Shown piece by piece: positions 15,691 to 24,651 of a DNA stretch of 64,000 bases. Source of the DNA: an uncultured Clostridia bacterium (GTDB lineage: Bacteria > Bacillota > Clostridia > UMGS1810); the NCBI GenBank assembly GCA_934454585.1, contig CAKSFP010000004.1, positions 1-64,000 on the forward strand, given 5' to 3'. A model generated the notes under the pieces. It had not been told where the DNA came from and did no database searches. It saw only the letters and a list, made by a program, of their open reading frames with translations. The position numbers and the translations under genes are program-made. The first letter of the stretch is position 1; the number at the start of each line of letters is the position of its first letter.

Positions 15691-18600
15691 TATCTGTGCG
15701 CACTCCTTTTCAGCATTTGATCAAGAAACCAAGCCTTGTAGTTAGTATGATACATACTTGTATATACAAAAGAATCATTAGGCATAATTCTTTTATCATA
15801 AAATATCCCAGCTGCAGTAGCAACCGTACTTGTCATATGATCACAATTGCGAGAAATCAAACTGTATTCGCCAGGGTGTGTATATTGATAAGCAATTTCA
15901 TTTAGAGCTTTTTTGCCATTGTAACTTTCTACCTCCAAATACAAATTTCCATTAAAAGATTCATATTGAATAGTGCCATTGCTCGCAACGAGATGAGTGG
16001 TTGATTGATTATAAAGAACACCATCCCACTGTTGCACATTCAAAAATGCAATTCTCATTTGCCCGATATCAGCCGCCTTACCGTTCTCAGGGAAAAAGCT
16101 GAACAATAACCCTTGTTCACTCTTATTTAACAACAGCGTTGCTGTATGTCCTGCACCTGCCGCGGCAGTCGTTTGTACCAGTATCATGTGTCTGTTAATA
16201 TTTTCTGTATTAAAACTTCTTATTTTTTCTGCCATATCGGCGATGACACTTTTGTCGCTTTTTGAAGCAAGTTTCCAAGCGAGCGACAATCCACCCTGTC
16301 CATCTTTATTAGGTCCATTCAAAATAACCTGAATACAGTCATTAAGCTTGTTATCTCCTTCCTTGATCATCCCTGATGGATCAACAAACACTATCGGGTT
16401 ATTCGAGCAATACACATACCAATTATCCCCGTCATGTGCCGGATCCTCAGTCAGAAATCTGCCCGTCACTGGGTCATACATCCTTGCGCGCAGATATATC
16501 AATCCGCTCTCGGCATCGGCATATTCGCCGCGATATCCGAAAGGATTGTAAACATCACCGCCGCTTGTTTGAATTCCGTAAGCATCGAAAACATAGCTTG
16601 TAGCTACGGTTCCGTCGGAATTGAGCAGGATTGACACATCTCCCTGACCGTTGATAATATAATATATGCCGTCACCGGTTTTTATCAATTCAACACCGTG
16701 CAAATACTTATTCATTCCGTCTGCGGTAATTTCTGCAACGATATTTGAGTTGTCATACACAAAAGCAGTCGTATTGCCGCCAACGGTCTTTGACGCCCTC
16801 ATGCCGTCCGGCGAATATGTGTAATGTGACATTACACCTCGCGTGTCAACTCCCGTAAGCTGATTATAGCAGTTATACTCATAAAGCGCAACATTTCCGT
16901 CCGAATTTTGCGAAATGGTGTAGTCACCGCTCACATTTTCGCCGAACCGTTTGTTCGTCATGACAGCCTTGCTTACCATATTGCCGTTTTTGTCATAAAA
17001 CATAGTCGTAGTCCTGGCGTCATAATTATCACTGAACTCAACCACCTTTACAAGCCTGTTGTTCAGGTCGTATTCATAGTCCGCCGCCGCGTCATCGGAT
17101 ATCATGGCTATTCTGTTGCCGAAATCGTCAAAGAAATATTCGGTGTCATTTTCGTTTGACAGTCTGTTCATACCGTCATAGCGATATGATGTCACCTCGC
17201 CGTTCACCGTTTTGGTCTTCATGTTGCCGTTCAGGTAATAGGCATACTCCTCGGTCAGCTTGTCGCCGCTTGTCTGAGCAATGAGCAGATTGCCGATGTT
17301 GTAAGTATAATTTGTCGTAACTCCGCCGCTTACCGTCTGCGTTCTGTTTCCCTTGCTGTCAAAAGAATATGCGGCAATGACATTTCCGTTTTCTCTGACT
17401 GTTACCGGGCGGTTCAGTTTGTCATATTCATATGTCTGCCGAATCTCTGTCTGTCCGTTTCTCTGCAAAGTGAACGCCGTGCGGTTGCCGCCCGAGTCAT
17501 ATTCAAATTGCTTAACAGTTCCCGTTGCCGAGTCACTCTCCGTTATCGGCAATCCCTTTGCGTTGTAAGTGTAAGTAACGGTCGAGGTAGCGTTTTGCAG
17601 AGAGTGAATTTTGCCCGTAGAATCATATGTTCTCGTCTCGGAATTTGTGCCGTCCGCCATAGACTTTGATTTCAGACTGCCCAAGCCGTTATAAGCATAA
17701 ACGAAGTTTTGTCCATTCCTGTCTGACGATGCGGTCATAAGTCCGCTTGCGTTGTCATATGTTTTTGTCTCGCTCTGTCCGAGGGCGTCCGTCATCCGCG
17801 TCACTCTGCCGAGTTCGTCATAAGAATATTTTGTGACGGCGTAGTCACTGTCACCACCGTTGGTGACATCGTCGCATCCGTTAATGGTGAGCGGTTTTGA
17901 CAGCCCGGTATACACCCTGAGCAAATTGCCCTTGGCATCGAAAAAGTTCTGCACATAATTATTTTTGTATCCGTCATGAGTTTTAGTCATGACGAGTCGG
18001 CTGCGGCTGTCATAAGTATATTCTGTTTCGTTATACTTCTCCGCCGTGCCCGGGGCGTTCGTGTTTACCCTTTCTTTGATGAGGTTGCCGGCTTTGTCGT
18101 ACCACATCTTTTTGACGGCATAGCACACCGTGCCGTCCTTTTCTTCAACGGGCGACCGTTGTTCAATTAGTCTGCCGAGTTGGTCGTATTTATATTCGGC
18201 AGCATAATTGTCAGCGTCATACTCCTTGATTTTTCTGCCTAATGTGTCATACTCTGTTCGCGTTGAATTGCCCATGACATCTGTCGCTTTTGTCTGCCTG
18301 TCGGCGTAGTCATATTCAAATGCCGCCACGGCATTTCCCGACCAATTCTCACTGTTTGCCCTTGCGGACTTAACGGTCAGAACATTGCCGCGATAATCAT
18401 GCGTATACGATTCAAAATCCGCACCGTTTTCAACCTTGATTTTGTTGCCGTAAGCATCAAAATACTCACTTGTGACAACGGACTGTGCACTCTCGTTGCC
18501 GACAATTGTCGTGGTGCTTTTTTGATAGTCCGCCGTGATTTCATGAGAATATGTTTCCCTGTAAATCAGTGCATCGTCTCTGTCAAACACCTCTTTTGCA

Positions 18601-21380
18601 ATCGGGCGGTGCGCAGTGTCATAAGAGTATTTAACGGTGCGCAGAGGTATCTGCCAGCCGTCATCGTCAACATCGTCGGAATAAAAAATCTCTGTTTCAA
18701 GACCGCCGAAAGTGTCATAATACATCCGCGTGCTTTCGACTCCGAGCGTGACATATCTTATCAGTTTAACATCTCTCGCACGGGTATATGATGTCTGAAC
18801 GGTGTTTCCAACCTCGTCAGTTTCCTTTACACTCAAACTTTTGTGCGTATAGTTCTTTGTGCTGCCGTCCGCATTGGTCACCTTGAGAACCCGGTTTACC
18901 AAATCATATTCATATGCCGTAACATTGCCGTTTGCGTCTGTCCGAGAAATCGGGTTTCCCCAATAATCGTATACCGCAGTCATCGAGACATCTGTTGTGA
19001 TGTTGTCATTATCCGCGACATTTTTATTGGTTTCCGAAATCAGATTTGCGCCGTTTTGATACACATATTCCGTCTCGGTATAAGACAAGAAATCGTCGCC
19101 AAATTCTTTTTTTGAGGTAATATTTCCGTATGAATCATGCGAATAGCAAACCTTGTTTTTCAGGACATTGTTCTCATATATATTGATATATTCAACGCCC
19201 TTTCCGTCAGCCGTCGGAACATATTCATACTTTATCTCTCTGTCCGCCGCCTGTTTATATGTGCGGCTTGTGGGGAAATGGTAATTTGCGCTGTAGGTGT
19301 ATGCTACGGTTCTGTCATCGTCGCCGTTCGGCGTCTCGCCGAGCACATCGCCGTATTTGCCAGAATCATATGTATATGCGACGGATTTTGTCATGCCGAC
19401 CGCAGAATCCGGCGTGTCATAGCTTGTCTGCACAATCTGCAACGGCAATTTGAGAGTGCTGTCATAGCTGTAATCCGTCACAAACCTATGGTCGCTGCCC
19501 TTGTCGTCCAATTGAGCCAAAATGATGGTCTTATCCCGCTCTGCGCCGACATACGAATAACTGTATATCTTGTGCGAATACTTATTGTCGGACACATTGC
19601 CGTCTGTCACCTTTACGGCATAATTATACCCCGAGCTTATCCTGTCCTCATATCTGTATGATATATAACCGTCATATTCTCCGACATCGTTTATATCGTA
19701 CAGATAAGTTTTTCTGTTCATATCGACCGAATTGCCGTCAATGTCCTCAACATATTCTTCGTGCGACATATATGCCTTTGCAAAAATCATCGACCCCCGC
19801 GGGGTGCAGTTTTTCACAAACGGAGCATAGGCAAAAGTATAACTCTTGCCGCCGCTGATTGAAACGCTTGTCACAAGGGCATAGGCATTGTGCAACCCGA
19901 CAAATTTTTCGATATTGCTTTTGTCCACATAGGAATTTCCCTTGAACGAATCCCTCACATCGGCATAATCCGTATGAAACGCCCTGTTTCTGTCCAAAAA
20001 CGAGAATTTCGATTTCATGTAGGAGTAATCGTAGTTTGTGCGCCTGTTCTCCGGGTCATACGCACTTTTGAGCACCCATTTGTCCCTTTCTAATGGTTTG
20101 CACTCGGGGTATTTCAATATTTCAATATCGTTCACCGTGAGTTTTTGCAAATCGTATTCCCACACGCGGATATCCCCGGCATCGTTTGGATTTGAAATTG
20201 ACATACGCAGCGTCCTTTTGACACTGCTGTCATTCACGGTCGAGAACACGACCTCCCGCCCCACGGTATCGACTATTCTCTCTATATACGGGCACGCCCT
20301 GTTATTGCCCCATGCATCGGCAAAGACATCGGTTCCGCAATAAAATTTTATCCGATTTCCGTATCTGTCCTCTTTTATCAGCAATCTGCCGTCAGTGCCG
20401 AACCAATGTCGGGTGCCGTCTTTTTCGACAGCAACATATTCACTCCTGATTCCGTCATGGGTTACACTTGAATCATAGGAAATTTTTACATCATTGAGTG
20501 GATAGCCGTCAAGATGATTTTCGGGAGAATCTGATGAAAAATCAAGCAAATATGTGCCTTTGTCACCAAAATGGAGATATTCGTACTCCCTGTCATCATA
20601 TCCGTAGCGTTTCTCTATGTAAGGAAAATCAAATTCCCAGCCTACGCCCAGTTTTGAGTATCTCTCCGACGCCGTGTAGTCAAGCAACCCGTCGGAATAA
20701 CCGATAGTTTTTTTGATAACTTCCGCCGTGACAACCTCGAAATCACAGTAATCAATCTGTATTAATTGAACATTGCTATACGGATATGTGGCAGATATCT
20801 CATTCAACTCCGAGTTGACATAATCGGCAAGTTCCTGAGCATCTGCCGCATTGGCAAAAACCATTTCTTCACTCGGCTCGGAATCATAAAGAAATTCAAA
20901 CTTAGAAGTGTTGCTGAGCATCCAAAGCGCGTTTTTGCCGTTATGATAGTTCATAAACTCAGGTCTGAGGCAAATATTTTCCGTCACAGTCTCGTTTGCC
21001 GCATTATCCATGTACACCTTATATTCTTTTTTCTTTCCTCTGACAGTATATCGAGTGACACTGTAGTTCTCCTCGGTTTCATGCAAATATCCCTCATAGA
21101 GTGCCGAGTTTTGCGAATTATACACCCTCGTGATACTCAAATCAAACCCTCCGGCACCGGGAAGTACAACATCCGTTGCACTTATATGCACACTCCCGGT
21201 GGCAGGGTTGACATATGCCTCGGCACTTTGAGTGTCGAACGAGTTTATTCCGCCGTTATATACCGATTGCGGATAGTACAGGTTGTTATAATCATCAATC
21301 TCCGATTTAGTCTCGGCTTCGGCAGAGACAACCGTTGACAAAAGTATTGCAAAGAATATCAAAAATCTGTTTATCTTCAT
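15690..21380 (-). CDS. Secreted RHS/YD-repeat protein with C-terminal LRAT-like effector domain
   Basis: An 1,896-aa polymorphic-toxin-type protein of the WapA/RHS class. A signal peptide (about residues 1-22) leads to an N-terminal region with NPATGSVHISATDVVLPG. Dozens of YD/RHS repeats follow (YEYDLVNRV, YDYADRQTK, YEYDKLNRPV and so on), building a shell. The RHS core ends at the conserved GRFLTEDPAHDG...FVDPSGM boundary (about residue 1671). The last 225 residues are a distinct module with GAGHTATLL (H1745) and SRNCDHMTSTV (C1846, H1848). This order, His early and an NC-x-H helix late, is that of the permuted papain-like/LRAT-NlpC superfamily, so an acyl- or peptide-bond-acting effector is likely. 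It is co-transcribed with the 274-aa protein 14 bp upstream and coupled to the propeller protein downstream. No type VI or ESX genes are present, so export would be via Sec. Confidence 0.88.
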   Translation of the reverse strand: MKINRFLIFFAILLSTVVSAEAETKSEIDDYNNLYYPQSVYNGGINSFDTQSAEAYVNPATGSVHISATDVVLPGAGGFDLSITRVYNSQNSALYEGYLHETEENYSVTRYTVRGKKKEYKVYMDNAANETVTENICLRPEFMNYHNGKNALWMLSNTSKFEFLYDSEPSEEMVFANAADAQELADYVNSELNEISATYPYSNVQLIQIDYCDFEVVTAEVIKKTIGYSDGLLDYTASERYSKLGVGWEFDFPYIEKRYGYDDREYEYLHFGDKGTYLLDFSSDSPENHLDGYPLNDVKISYDSSVTHDGIRSEYVAVEKDGTRHWFGTDGRLLIKEDRYGNRIKFYCGTDVFADAWGNNRACPYIERIVDTVGREVVFSTVNDSSVKRTLRMSISNPNDAGDIRVWEYDLQKLTVNDIEILKYPECKPLERDKWVLKSAYDPENRRTNYDYSYMKSKFSFLDRNRAFHTDYADVRDSFKGNSYVDKSNIEKFVGLHNAYALVTSVSISGGKSYTFAYAPFVKNCTPRGSMIFAKAYMSHEEYVEDIDGNSVDMNRKTYLYDINDVGEYDGYISYRYEDRISSGYNYAVKVTDGNVSDNKYSHKIYSYSYVGAERDKTIILAQLDDKGSDHRFVTDYSYDSTLKLPLQIVQTSYDTPDSAVGMTKSVAYTYDSGKYGDVLGETPNGDDDRTVAYTYSANYHFPTSRTYKQAADREIKYEYVPTADGKGVEYINIYENNVLKNKVCYSHDSYGNITSKKEFGDDFLSYTETEYVYQNGANLISETNKNVADNDNITTDVSMTAVYDYWGNPISRTDANGNVTAYEYDLVNRVLKVTNADGSTKNYTHKSLSVKETDEVGNTVQTSYTRARDVKLIRYVTLGVESTRMYYDTFGGLETEIFYSDDVDDDGWQIPLRTVKYSYDTAHRPIAKEVFDRDDALIYRETYSHEITADYQKSTTTIVGNESAQSVVTSEYFDAYGNKIKVENGADFESYTHDYRGNVLTVKSARANSENWSGNAVAAFEYDYADRQTKATDVMGNSTRTEYDTLGRKIKEYDADNYAAEYKYDQLGRLIEQRSPVEEKDGTVCYAVKKMWYDKAGNLIKERVNTNAPGTAEKYNETEYTYDSRSRLVMTKTHDGYKNNYVQNFFDAKGNLLRVYTGLSKPLTINGCDDVTNGGDSDYAVTKYSYDELGRVTRMTDALGQSETKTYDNASGLMTASSDRNGQNFVYAYNGLGSLKSKSMADGTNSETRTYDSTGKIHSLQNATSTVTYTYNAKGLPITESDSATGTVKQFEYDSGGNRTAFTLQRNGQTEIRQTYEYDKLNRPVTVRENGNVIAAYSFDSKGNRTQTVSGGVTTNYTYNIGNLLIAQTSGDKLTEEYAYYLNGNMKTKTVNGEVTSYRYDGMNRLSNENDTEYFFDDFGNRIAMISDDAAADYEYDLNNRLVKVVEFSDNYDARTTTMFYDKNGNMVSKAVMTNKRFGENVSGDYTISQNSDGNVALYEYNCYNQLTGVDTRGVMSHYTYSPDGMRASKTVGGNTTAFVYDNSNIVAEITADGMNKYLHGVELIKTGDGIYYIINGQGDVSILLNSDGTVATSYVFDAYGIQTSGGDVYNPFGYRGEYADAESGLIYLRARMYDPVTGRFLTEDPAHDGDNWYVYCSNNPIVFVDPSGMIKEGDNKLNDCIQVILNGPNKDGQGGLSLAWKLASKSDKSVIADMAEKIRSFNTENINRHMILVQTTAAAGAGHTATLLLNKSEQGLLFSFFPENGKAADIGQMRIAFLNVQQWDGVLYNQSTTHLVASNGTIQYESFNGNLYLEVESYNGKKALNEIAYQYTHPGEYSLISRNCDHMTSTVATAAGIFYDKRIMPNDSFVYTSMYHTNYKAWFLDQMLKRSAHR

Positions 21381-21394
21381 ATTCCGCCCGCTTT

Positions 21395-22219
21395 CTATTT
21401 TGCGCTTGATTTGTCTGCGGCTTTCGTTACATCCGGCTTGGTGACTTCGTCAATGCTTGCTCCGTTCTTAATCTTGCTGAGCATATCGGCAAATGAGCGT
21501 CCCTCAATTCTCTCGGTGTCTTTCAGGCGGCACGCATCAAAAAAATTTGTCACTCCGGCGTCCGCCGCCTGTTGCAATTCGCTGTCGGAAATGCACGAAC
21601 CTGCCTTGCGCACCTTCATCCAACCCAGCTGTTCACTCCTCGCATAGTCCATAATTTCTTTGATGTCTATTCCGTCGATAATCTCTTTCATGCGCTCGGT
21701 ATAGTCTTTCTCGGTAATCTTTCCGAACACAAAATCAGTCGCAAGCTGTGCCTTTTTGGTCGACAATTCGGTTCTTTCGGTATAAATCTCTTTTGCGGTT
21801 TTTCCGTCCTTTTTGCCTTGCCATGCGGTATCTATGTCAACCAACCAACGGTCTGCGTCCTTCGCAAAATAATAGCAATCCTCATCCGACATCCCTTCGG
21901 ACTTCATCTCATTATATATCCCATCGGGAATCTCTCTGCGCTGAGCCTTTGCGGAATTTAAGAGTACATCGGGGTCGATTCCGTATGCCTCGGCAACCTT
22001 TTCCCAACTACCGCATTTTTCGTGTTTTTGATATACCCGATCTACCACATTTATATCAGCCAGGCCCGCCGCCACAACGGCATGACAGGCATCGTCCGCA
22101 CTGCGCCCTCTCGCAATCTGCTTGGTGACCCACGAACTGTATACCGTTTTTGCCGACACCGAGCACACCATGCACACACCTATTGCAACCACACCCAAAC
22201 CGACAGTTAATTTTCGCAT
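21395..22219 (-). CDS. Secreted helical protein of unknown function heading the RHS operon
   Basis: A 274-aa product with a signal peptide (about residues 1-24, ending VSA-K). The mature part is mostly helical and charged, and contains two or more short helical repeats (DACHAVVAAG, WEKVAEAYGIDPDVLL) and a lysine-rich C-terminus. I do not recognise a family. The ATG at 22219 has GGAGGG 8 nt upstream; an in-frame GTG at 22237 would overlap that ribosome site and is rejected. It is first in the operon behind a consensus promoter and 14 bp ahead of the RHS gene. That suggests a role in RHS secretion, folding or surface retention, unproven. Confidence 0.8.
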   Translation of the reverse strand: MRKLTVGLGVVAIGVCMVCSVSAKTVYSSWVTKQIARGRSADDACHAVVAAGLADINVVDRVYQKHEKCGSWEKVAEAYGIDPDVLLNSAKAQRREIPDGIYNEMKSEGMSDEDCYYFAKDADRWLVDIDTAWQGKKDGKTAKEIYTERTELSTKKAQLATDFVFGKITEKDYTERMKEIIDGIDIKEIMDYARSEQLGWMKVRKAGSCISDSELQQAADAGVTNFFDACRLKDTERIEGRSFADMLSKIKNGASIDEVTKPDVTKAADKSSAK

Positions 22220-22253
22220 TTTATTGTCCCTCCGCACACATTATTATGATTCC

Positions 22254-22282
22254 ATTATAATGTAATTACCGTCATATGTCAA
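22254..22282 (-). promoter_or_regulatory. Consensus SigA promoter of the RHS operon
   Basis: On the minus strand TTGACA (22282-22277), a 17-bp spacer and TATAAT (22259-22254), 34 bp before the first ATG. A perfect consensus is unusual for a toxin-like locus and implies either strong expression or an unseen regulator. Confidence 0.9.
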
Positions 22283-22430
22283 TACAATTTTTCCATATAA
22301 ATTACAGCCAAATTTTGTGACAAATGTCAAAAAAAGATATATTGTCGCAAGATGGCAAACGGGTTGTGGTTATGCCAAAACACCAATTTCTGTAAAACGG
22401 CGTTTTTTTTGATTTTTTTCAAAAAAACAC

Positions 22431-22459
22431 TTGCTATTTGAAAAAAAGTATGATATAAT
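22431..22459 (+). promoter_or_regulatory. Promoter of tRNA-Glu
   Basis: TTGCTA (22431-22436), a 17-bp spacer and TATAAT (22454-22459), 19 bp before the mature tRNA. Confidence 0.8.
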
Positions 22460-22478
22460 AATTTCTGTTGTTGATAAC

Positions 22479-22553
22479 GGCCCATTGGTCAAGCGGTTAA
22501 GACGGCGCCCTCTCAAGGCGCAATCCCGAGTTCGATTCTCGGATGGGTCACCA
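22479..22553 (+). tRNA. tRNA-Glu (anticodon CTC)
   Basis: A complete cloverleaf. The acceptor GGCCCAT pairs with ATGGGTC, and the anticodon stem GCGCC/GGCGC holds the loop CTCTCAA (anticodon CTC, reads GAG). The T arm CGAG-TTCGATT-CTCG is present and CCA is encoded at 22551-22553. It is a solitary gene with its own promoter. Confidence 0.95.
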
Positions 22554-22661
22554 ATCGAGCAGGGTGGGGTTTCTCTGCCCTCTCGCACCAATGTGTGCGC
22601 CGTTTGGCACACAGCGGTTCAGTTCAGAATTTAATATTTACCTATGATAGTAATCGAATAC

Positions 22662-22692
22662 GCTGACCAAGCCACGCTTGGTCAGCTTTTTT
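22662..22692 (+). terminator. Terminator downstream of tRNA-Glu
   Basis: A perfect 10-bp stem (22662-22671 with 22677-22686) and a 5-nt loop, followed by TTTTTT. Confidence 0.9.
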
Positions 22693-22891
22693 GAAAATTG
22701 CTGTTGTCAATACGGGTTTCACACCATGTCAGACTTACTGTTTGTGACACACATTTCAGATTGAAGCTTTGAACTTTTCAGCCTTTCCCATACTCCTGTG
22801 ATAACCATGAATTCTGCTGAATTCCTTCAGTGCGTTATTATTACTTCTTGATCGAACTGCCGCCGCAGAGCACTGATACGCCCATCATACT
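22693..22891. other. Non-coding stretch without a supported gene
   Basis: No frame here has a start with a ribosome site. On the minus strand short protein-like runs occur (for example ALKEFSRIHGYHRSMGKAEK) but stops break every frame, so at most this is a remnant of an old gene. The interval 22554-22661 between tRNA-Glu and its terminator likewise holds nothing recognisable. Confidence 0.4.
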
Positions 22892-22936
22892 AAAAAGTGC
22901 CCGGAGCAGTTTATAACCACGCTCCGAGCACTTTTT
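22892..22936 (-). terminator. Terminator of the degenerate carboxypeptidase gene
   Basis: A stem of about 16 bp with one mismatch (22892-22907 with 22921-22936), with A and T runs at both ends. It lies 5 bp after the stop of the minus-strand gene and could work in both directions. Confidence 0.85.
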
Positions 22937-22941
22937 GATTT

Positions 22942-24243
22942 TTATCTGAATCTGCTTTTATAGCTTCTCTTTCTTTTTGCCTTATTGAGCATAACGGTGT
23001 ATGCAACAAATGCTGCAATGAGCAAAATGACTATCATTATGAAAATCCACGAGGTGAACACCGCACCGATTGCCGCAAAAAAACCTTTTACGGGCGCCGC
23101 AGACACCGTTGCATCGGACACAAGTATCATCGAGCTGATTTTTTCGCCGTTGTATGACACCGTCAACTGACCGAGTGCATCGCCCTTTGTGACCGGTGCT
23201 TTCACTTTTTTGTTGGTTTCGACCTTTTTTTCTATTTTGTCTTTGTCAAACCCTTTAGGGAGATTTATGTACATATCTTCCGGCGCCACAAGCAGAACCT
23301 TGCCCGCCTCTTTACCATTGCGCAGTTTGATCTCCGCCATAATATCGTCCTTGGAGACAACTTTTTCGGACACATAGTATTGCGCGGCATATTCAATGAG
23401 ATGTTTTGCATCTTCTGTAGCATAGTTTGTGCCGTTCTTGTATGGCGAGTTTGCCGTCAGGCACAGGAATGTTGAATTGCCGCTCTCGCACATCAGCGCT
23501 ATGCCGCAGTCGCTGTTACTCACATACGATGTCTTAACGCCGATTGCATTTGGCGAATAGTATGTATTGCCCGACGCATTGGATACAAATTTGTTTGTAT
23601 TGTTCATATACCGCGTCCGGGAATATTTATTTGTCGGAGCAATTTTGTATGTTTGTGTTTTTACTATTTGCCTGATTGTTTCATCCTTCATTGCAAATTC
23701 GACAATCAGGGCAATGTCCTTAAGCGTCGAATACTGGTCATCTTCCGGAGTGCCGCTCGGATTGGTGAAATGAGACGAGGTACAGCCTATCTCCGCCGCC
23801 TTGGCATTCATCTTATCGACAAAGCTGTCCATAGACCCCGAGCAATAGACGGCGAGTGCGTTTGCCGCCTCTCCTGCATCATATATCAGCATGCCGTTCA
23901 TAAGGTCACCGACAGTCATAGTCTCTCCGGGGAGCAGGCCCATGTTGTTAAATGAAAAGTCATACCCATTCACCGCCTTGGCATCAGCGGTCACTTTTTC
24001 ATTCACATCATTTACTACCGTGAAAACGACAGCAGCCGTAAGCAACTTGGTAAAACCGCCGGGAGCGATTTTTGCGTCGCTGTTTTTTTCGTATATTATT
24101 TTTGACGAATCGGCGTCGGCCAACAGCAAATTTTCCGAACGCAGACCTTCGGGTACATTTGCTGCATCGCCGTCGGCAAATGCTGATGTGCACCCTATAC
24201 AAAGTGTGCATAGGGTCAATATTAATGCTATAATTTTTTTCAT
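22942..24243 (-). CDS. D-Ala-D-Ala carboxypeptidase homologue with all catalytic motifs altered (probable pseudoenzyme)
   Basis: A 433-aa protein of the DacF/PBP5 fold with a signal peptide (1-23), a peptidase-like domain, a C-terminal beta domain and a terminal transmembrane helix (about residues 393-418) followed by a basic tail. The fold is clear from segments aligning to active relatives (GETMTVGDLMNGML, HFTNPSGTPEDDQYSTLKDIA). However, the SxxK serine is glycine (G63-F-T-K66), SxN reads A124-G-E126, and KTG reads K238-T-S240. Without the nucleophile it cannot act as a serine carboxypeptidase; a structural or substrate-sensing role is more likely. The frame is intact and has its own ribosome site (AGAGGT) and terminator, so it is not a decaying pseudogene. 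The intact homologue at 11362-12513 serves as an internal control. Confidence 0.9.
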   Translation of the reverse strand: MKKIIALILTLCTLCIGCTSAFADGDAANVPEGLRSENLLLADADSSKIIYEKNSDAKIAPGGFTKLLTAAVVFTVVNDVNEKVTADAKAVNGYDFSFNNMGLLPGETMTVGDLMNGMLIYDAGEAANALAVYCSGSMDSFVDKMNAKAAEIGCTSSHFTNPSGTPEDDQYSTLKDIALIVEFAMKDETIRQIVKTQTYKIAPTNKYSRTRYMNNTNKFVSNASGNTYYSPNAIGVKTSYVSNSDCGIALMCESGNSTFLCLTANSPYKNGTNYATEDAKHLIEYAAQYYVSEKVVSKDDIMAEIKLRNGKEAGKVLLVAPEDMYINLPKGFDKDKIEKKVETNKKVKAPVTKGDALGQLTVSYNGEKISSMILVSDATVSAAPVKGFFAAIGAVFTSWIFIMIVILLIAAFVAYTVMLNKAKRKRSYKSRFR

Positions 24244-24373
24244 CTCGATACCTCTGCAAAATTATTAAACTACACTTATTATATATTATATCATATAATT
24301 TATCGATTTTCCATAGTTTTTGTCTAAATTTTATTTTTTGTTATAAATTCGGTTGCCTCTGTTTTATAAACTA

Positions 24374-24411
24374 AAGTGTGCGGGCGGGATTTAAGTTCCG
24401 TCCGCACACTT
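24374..24411. other. Hairpin in the 24.3-24.6 kb intergenic region
   Basis: A 14-bp stem with one mismatch (24374-24387 with 24398-24411), no U-tract. The surrounding 24244-24651 region (408 bp) also contains a weak minus-strand promoter candidate for the carboxypeptidase homologue, a possible Cys-rich mini-ORF and the promoter of the next gene. Confidence 0.5.
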
Positions 24412-24416
24412 AATAA

Positions 24417-24521
24417 TCATATATTTTTCTCTTGTCTATCATGATCATTGCCGGGATGACAACCACCATCATTTCCGCAACCACAATCGGCAACTCCGCA
24501 TATAGACGCAAAAATCATCAT
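24417..24521 (-). CDS. Possible 34-aa cysteine-rich peptide
   Basis: ATG at 24521 to TGA at 24417 encodes a peptide with a hydrophobic start and a Cys/Gly/His-rich middle (CGVADCGCGNDGGCHPGNDH). The frame stays open and hydrophobic for about 30 further codons upstream, without an ATG. No Shine-Dalgarno or promoter is apparent. It may be a genuine small metal-binding or secreted peptide, or the tail of a decayed membrane protein. Very tentative. Confidence 0.18.
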   Translation of the reverse strand: MMIFASICGVADCGCGNDGGCHPGNDHDRQEKNI

Positions 24522-24589
24522 GCATATTGACGGAACGATGAATCGAATCAGGCGATTGTATGTGAAATAATCTGAAAGGTAAATTATTA

Positions 24590-24618
24590 TTGACAGATTA
24601 CATCCGGTGTATTAAACT
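24590..24618 (+). promoter_or_regulatory. Probable promoter of the YoaP-like gene
   Basis: TTGACA (24590-24595), a 17-bp spacer and TAAACT (24613-24618), 33 bp before the ATG. Confidence 0.6.
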
Positions 24619-24651
24619 TTAGATAGACAATTAAAATTCGGAGGAAATACC

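Noticed and set aside
22693..22891. Transposase remnant on the minus strand
   Set aside because: Short protein-like runs exist but no transposase motif could be identified; left as an unassigned non-coding stretch.
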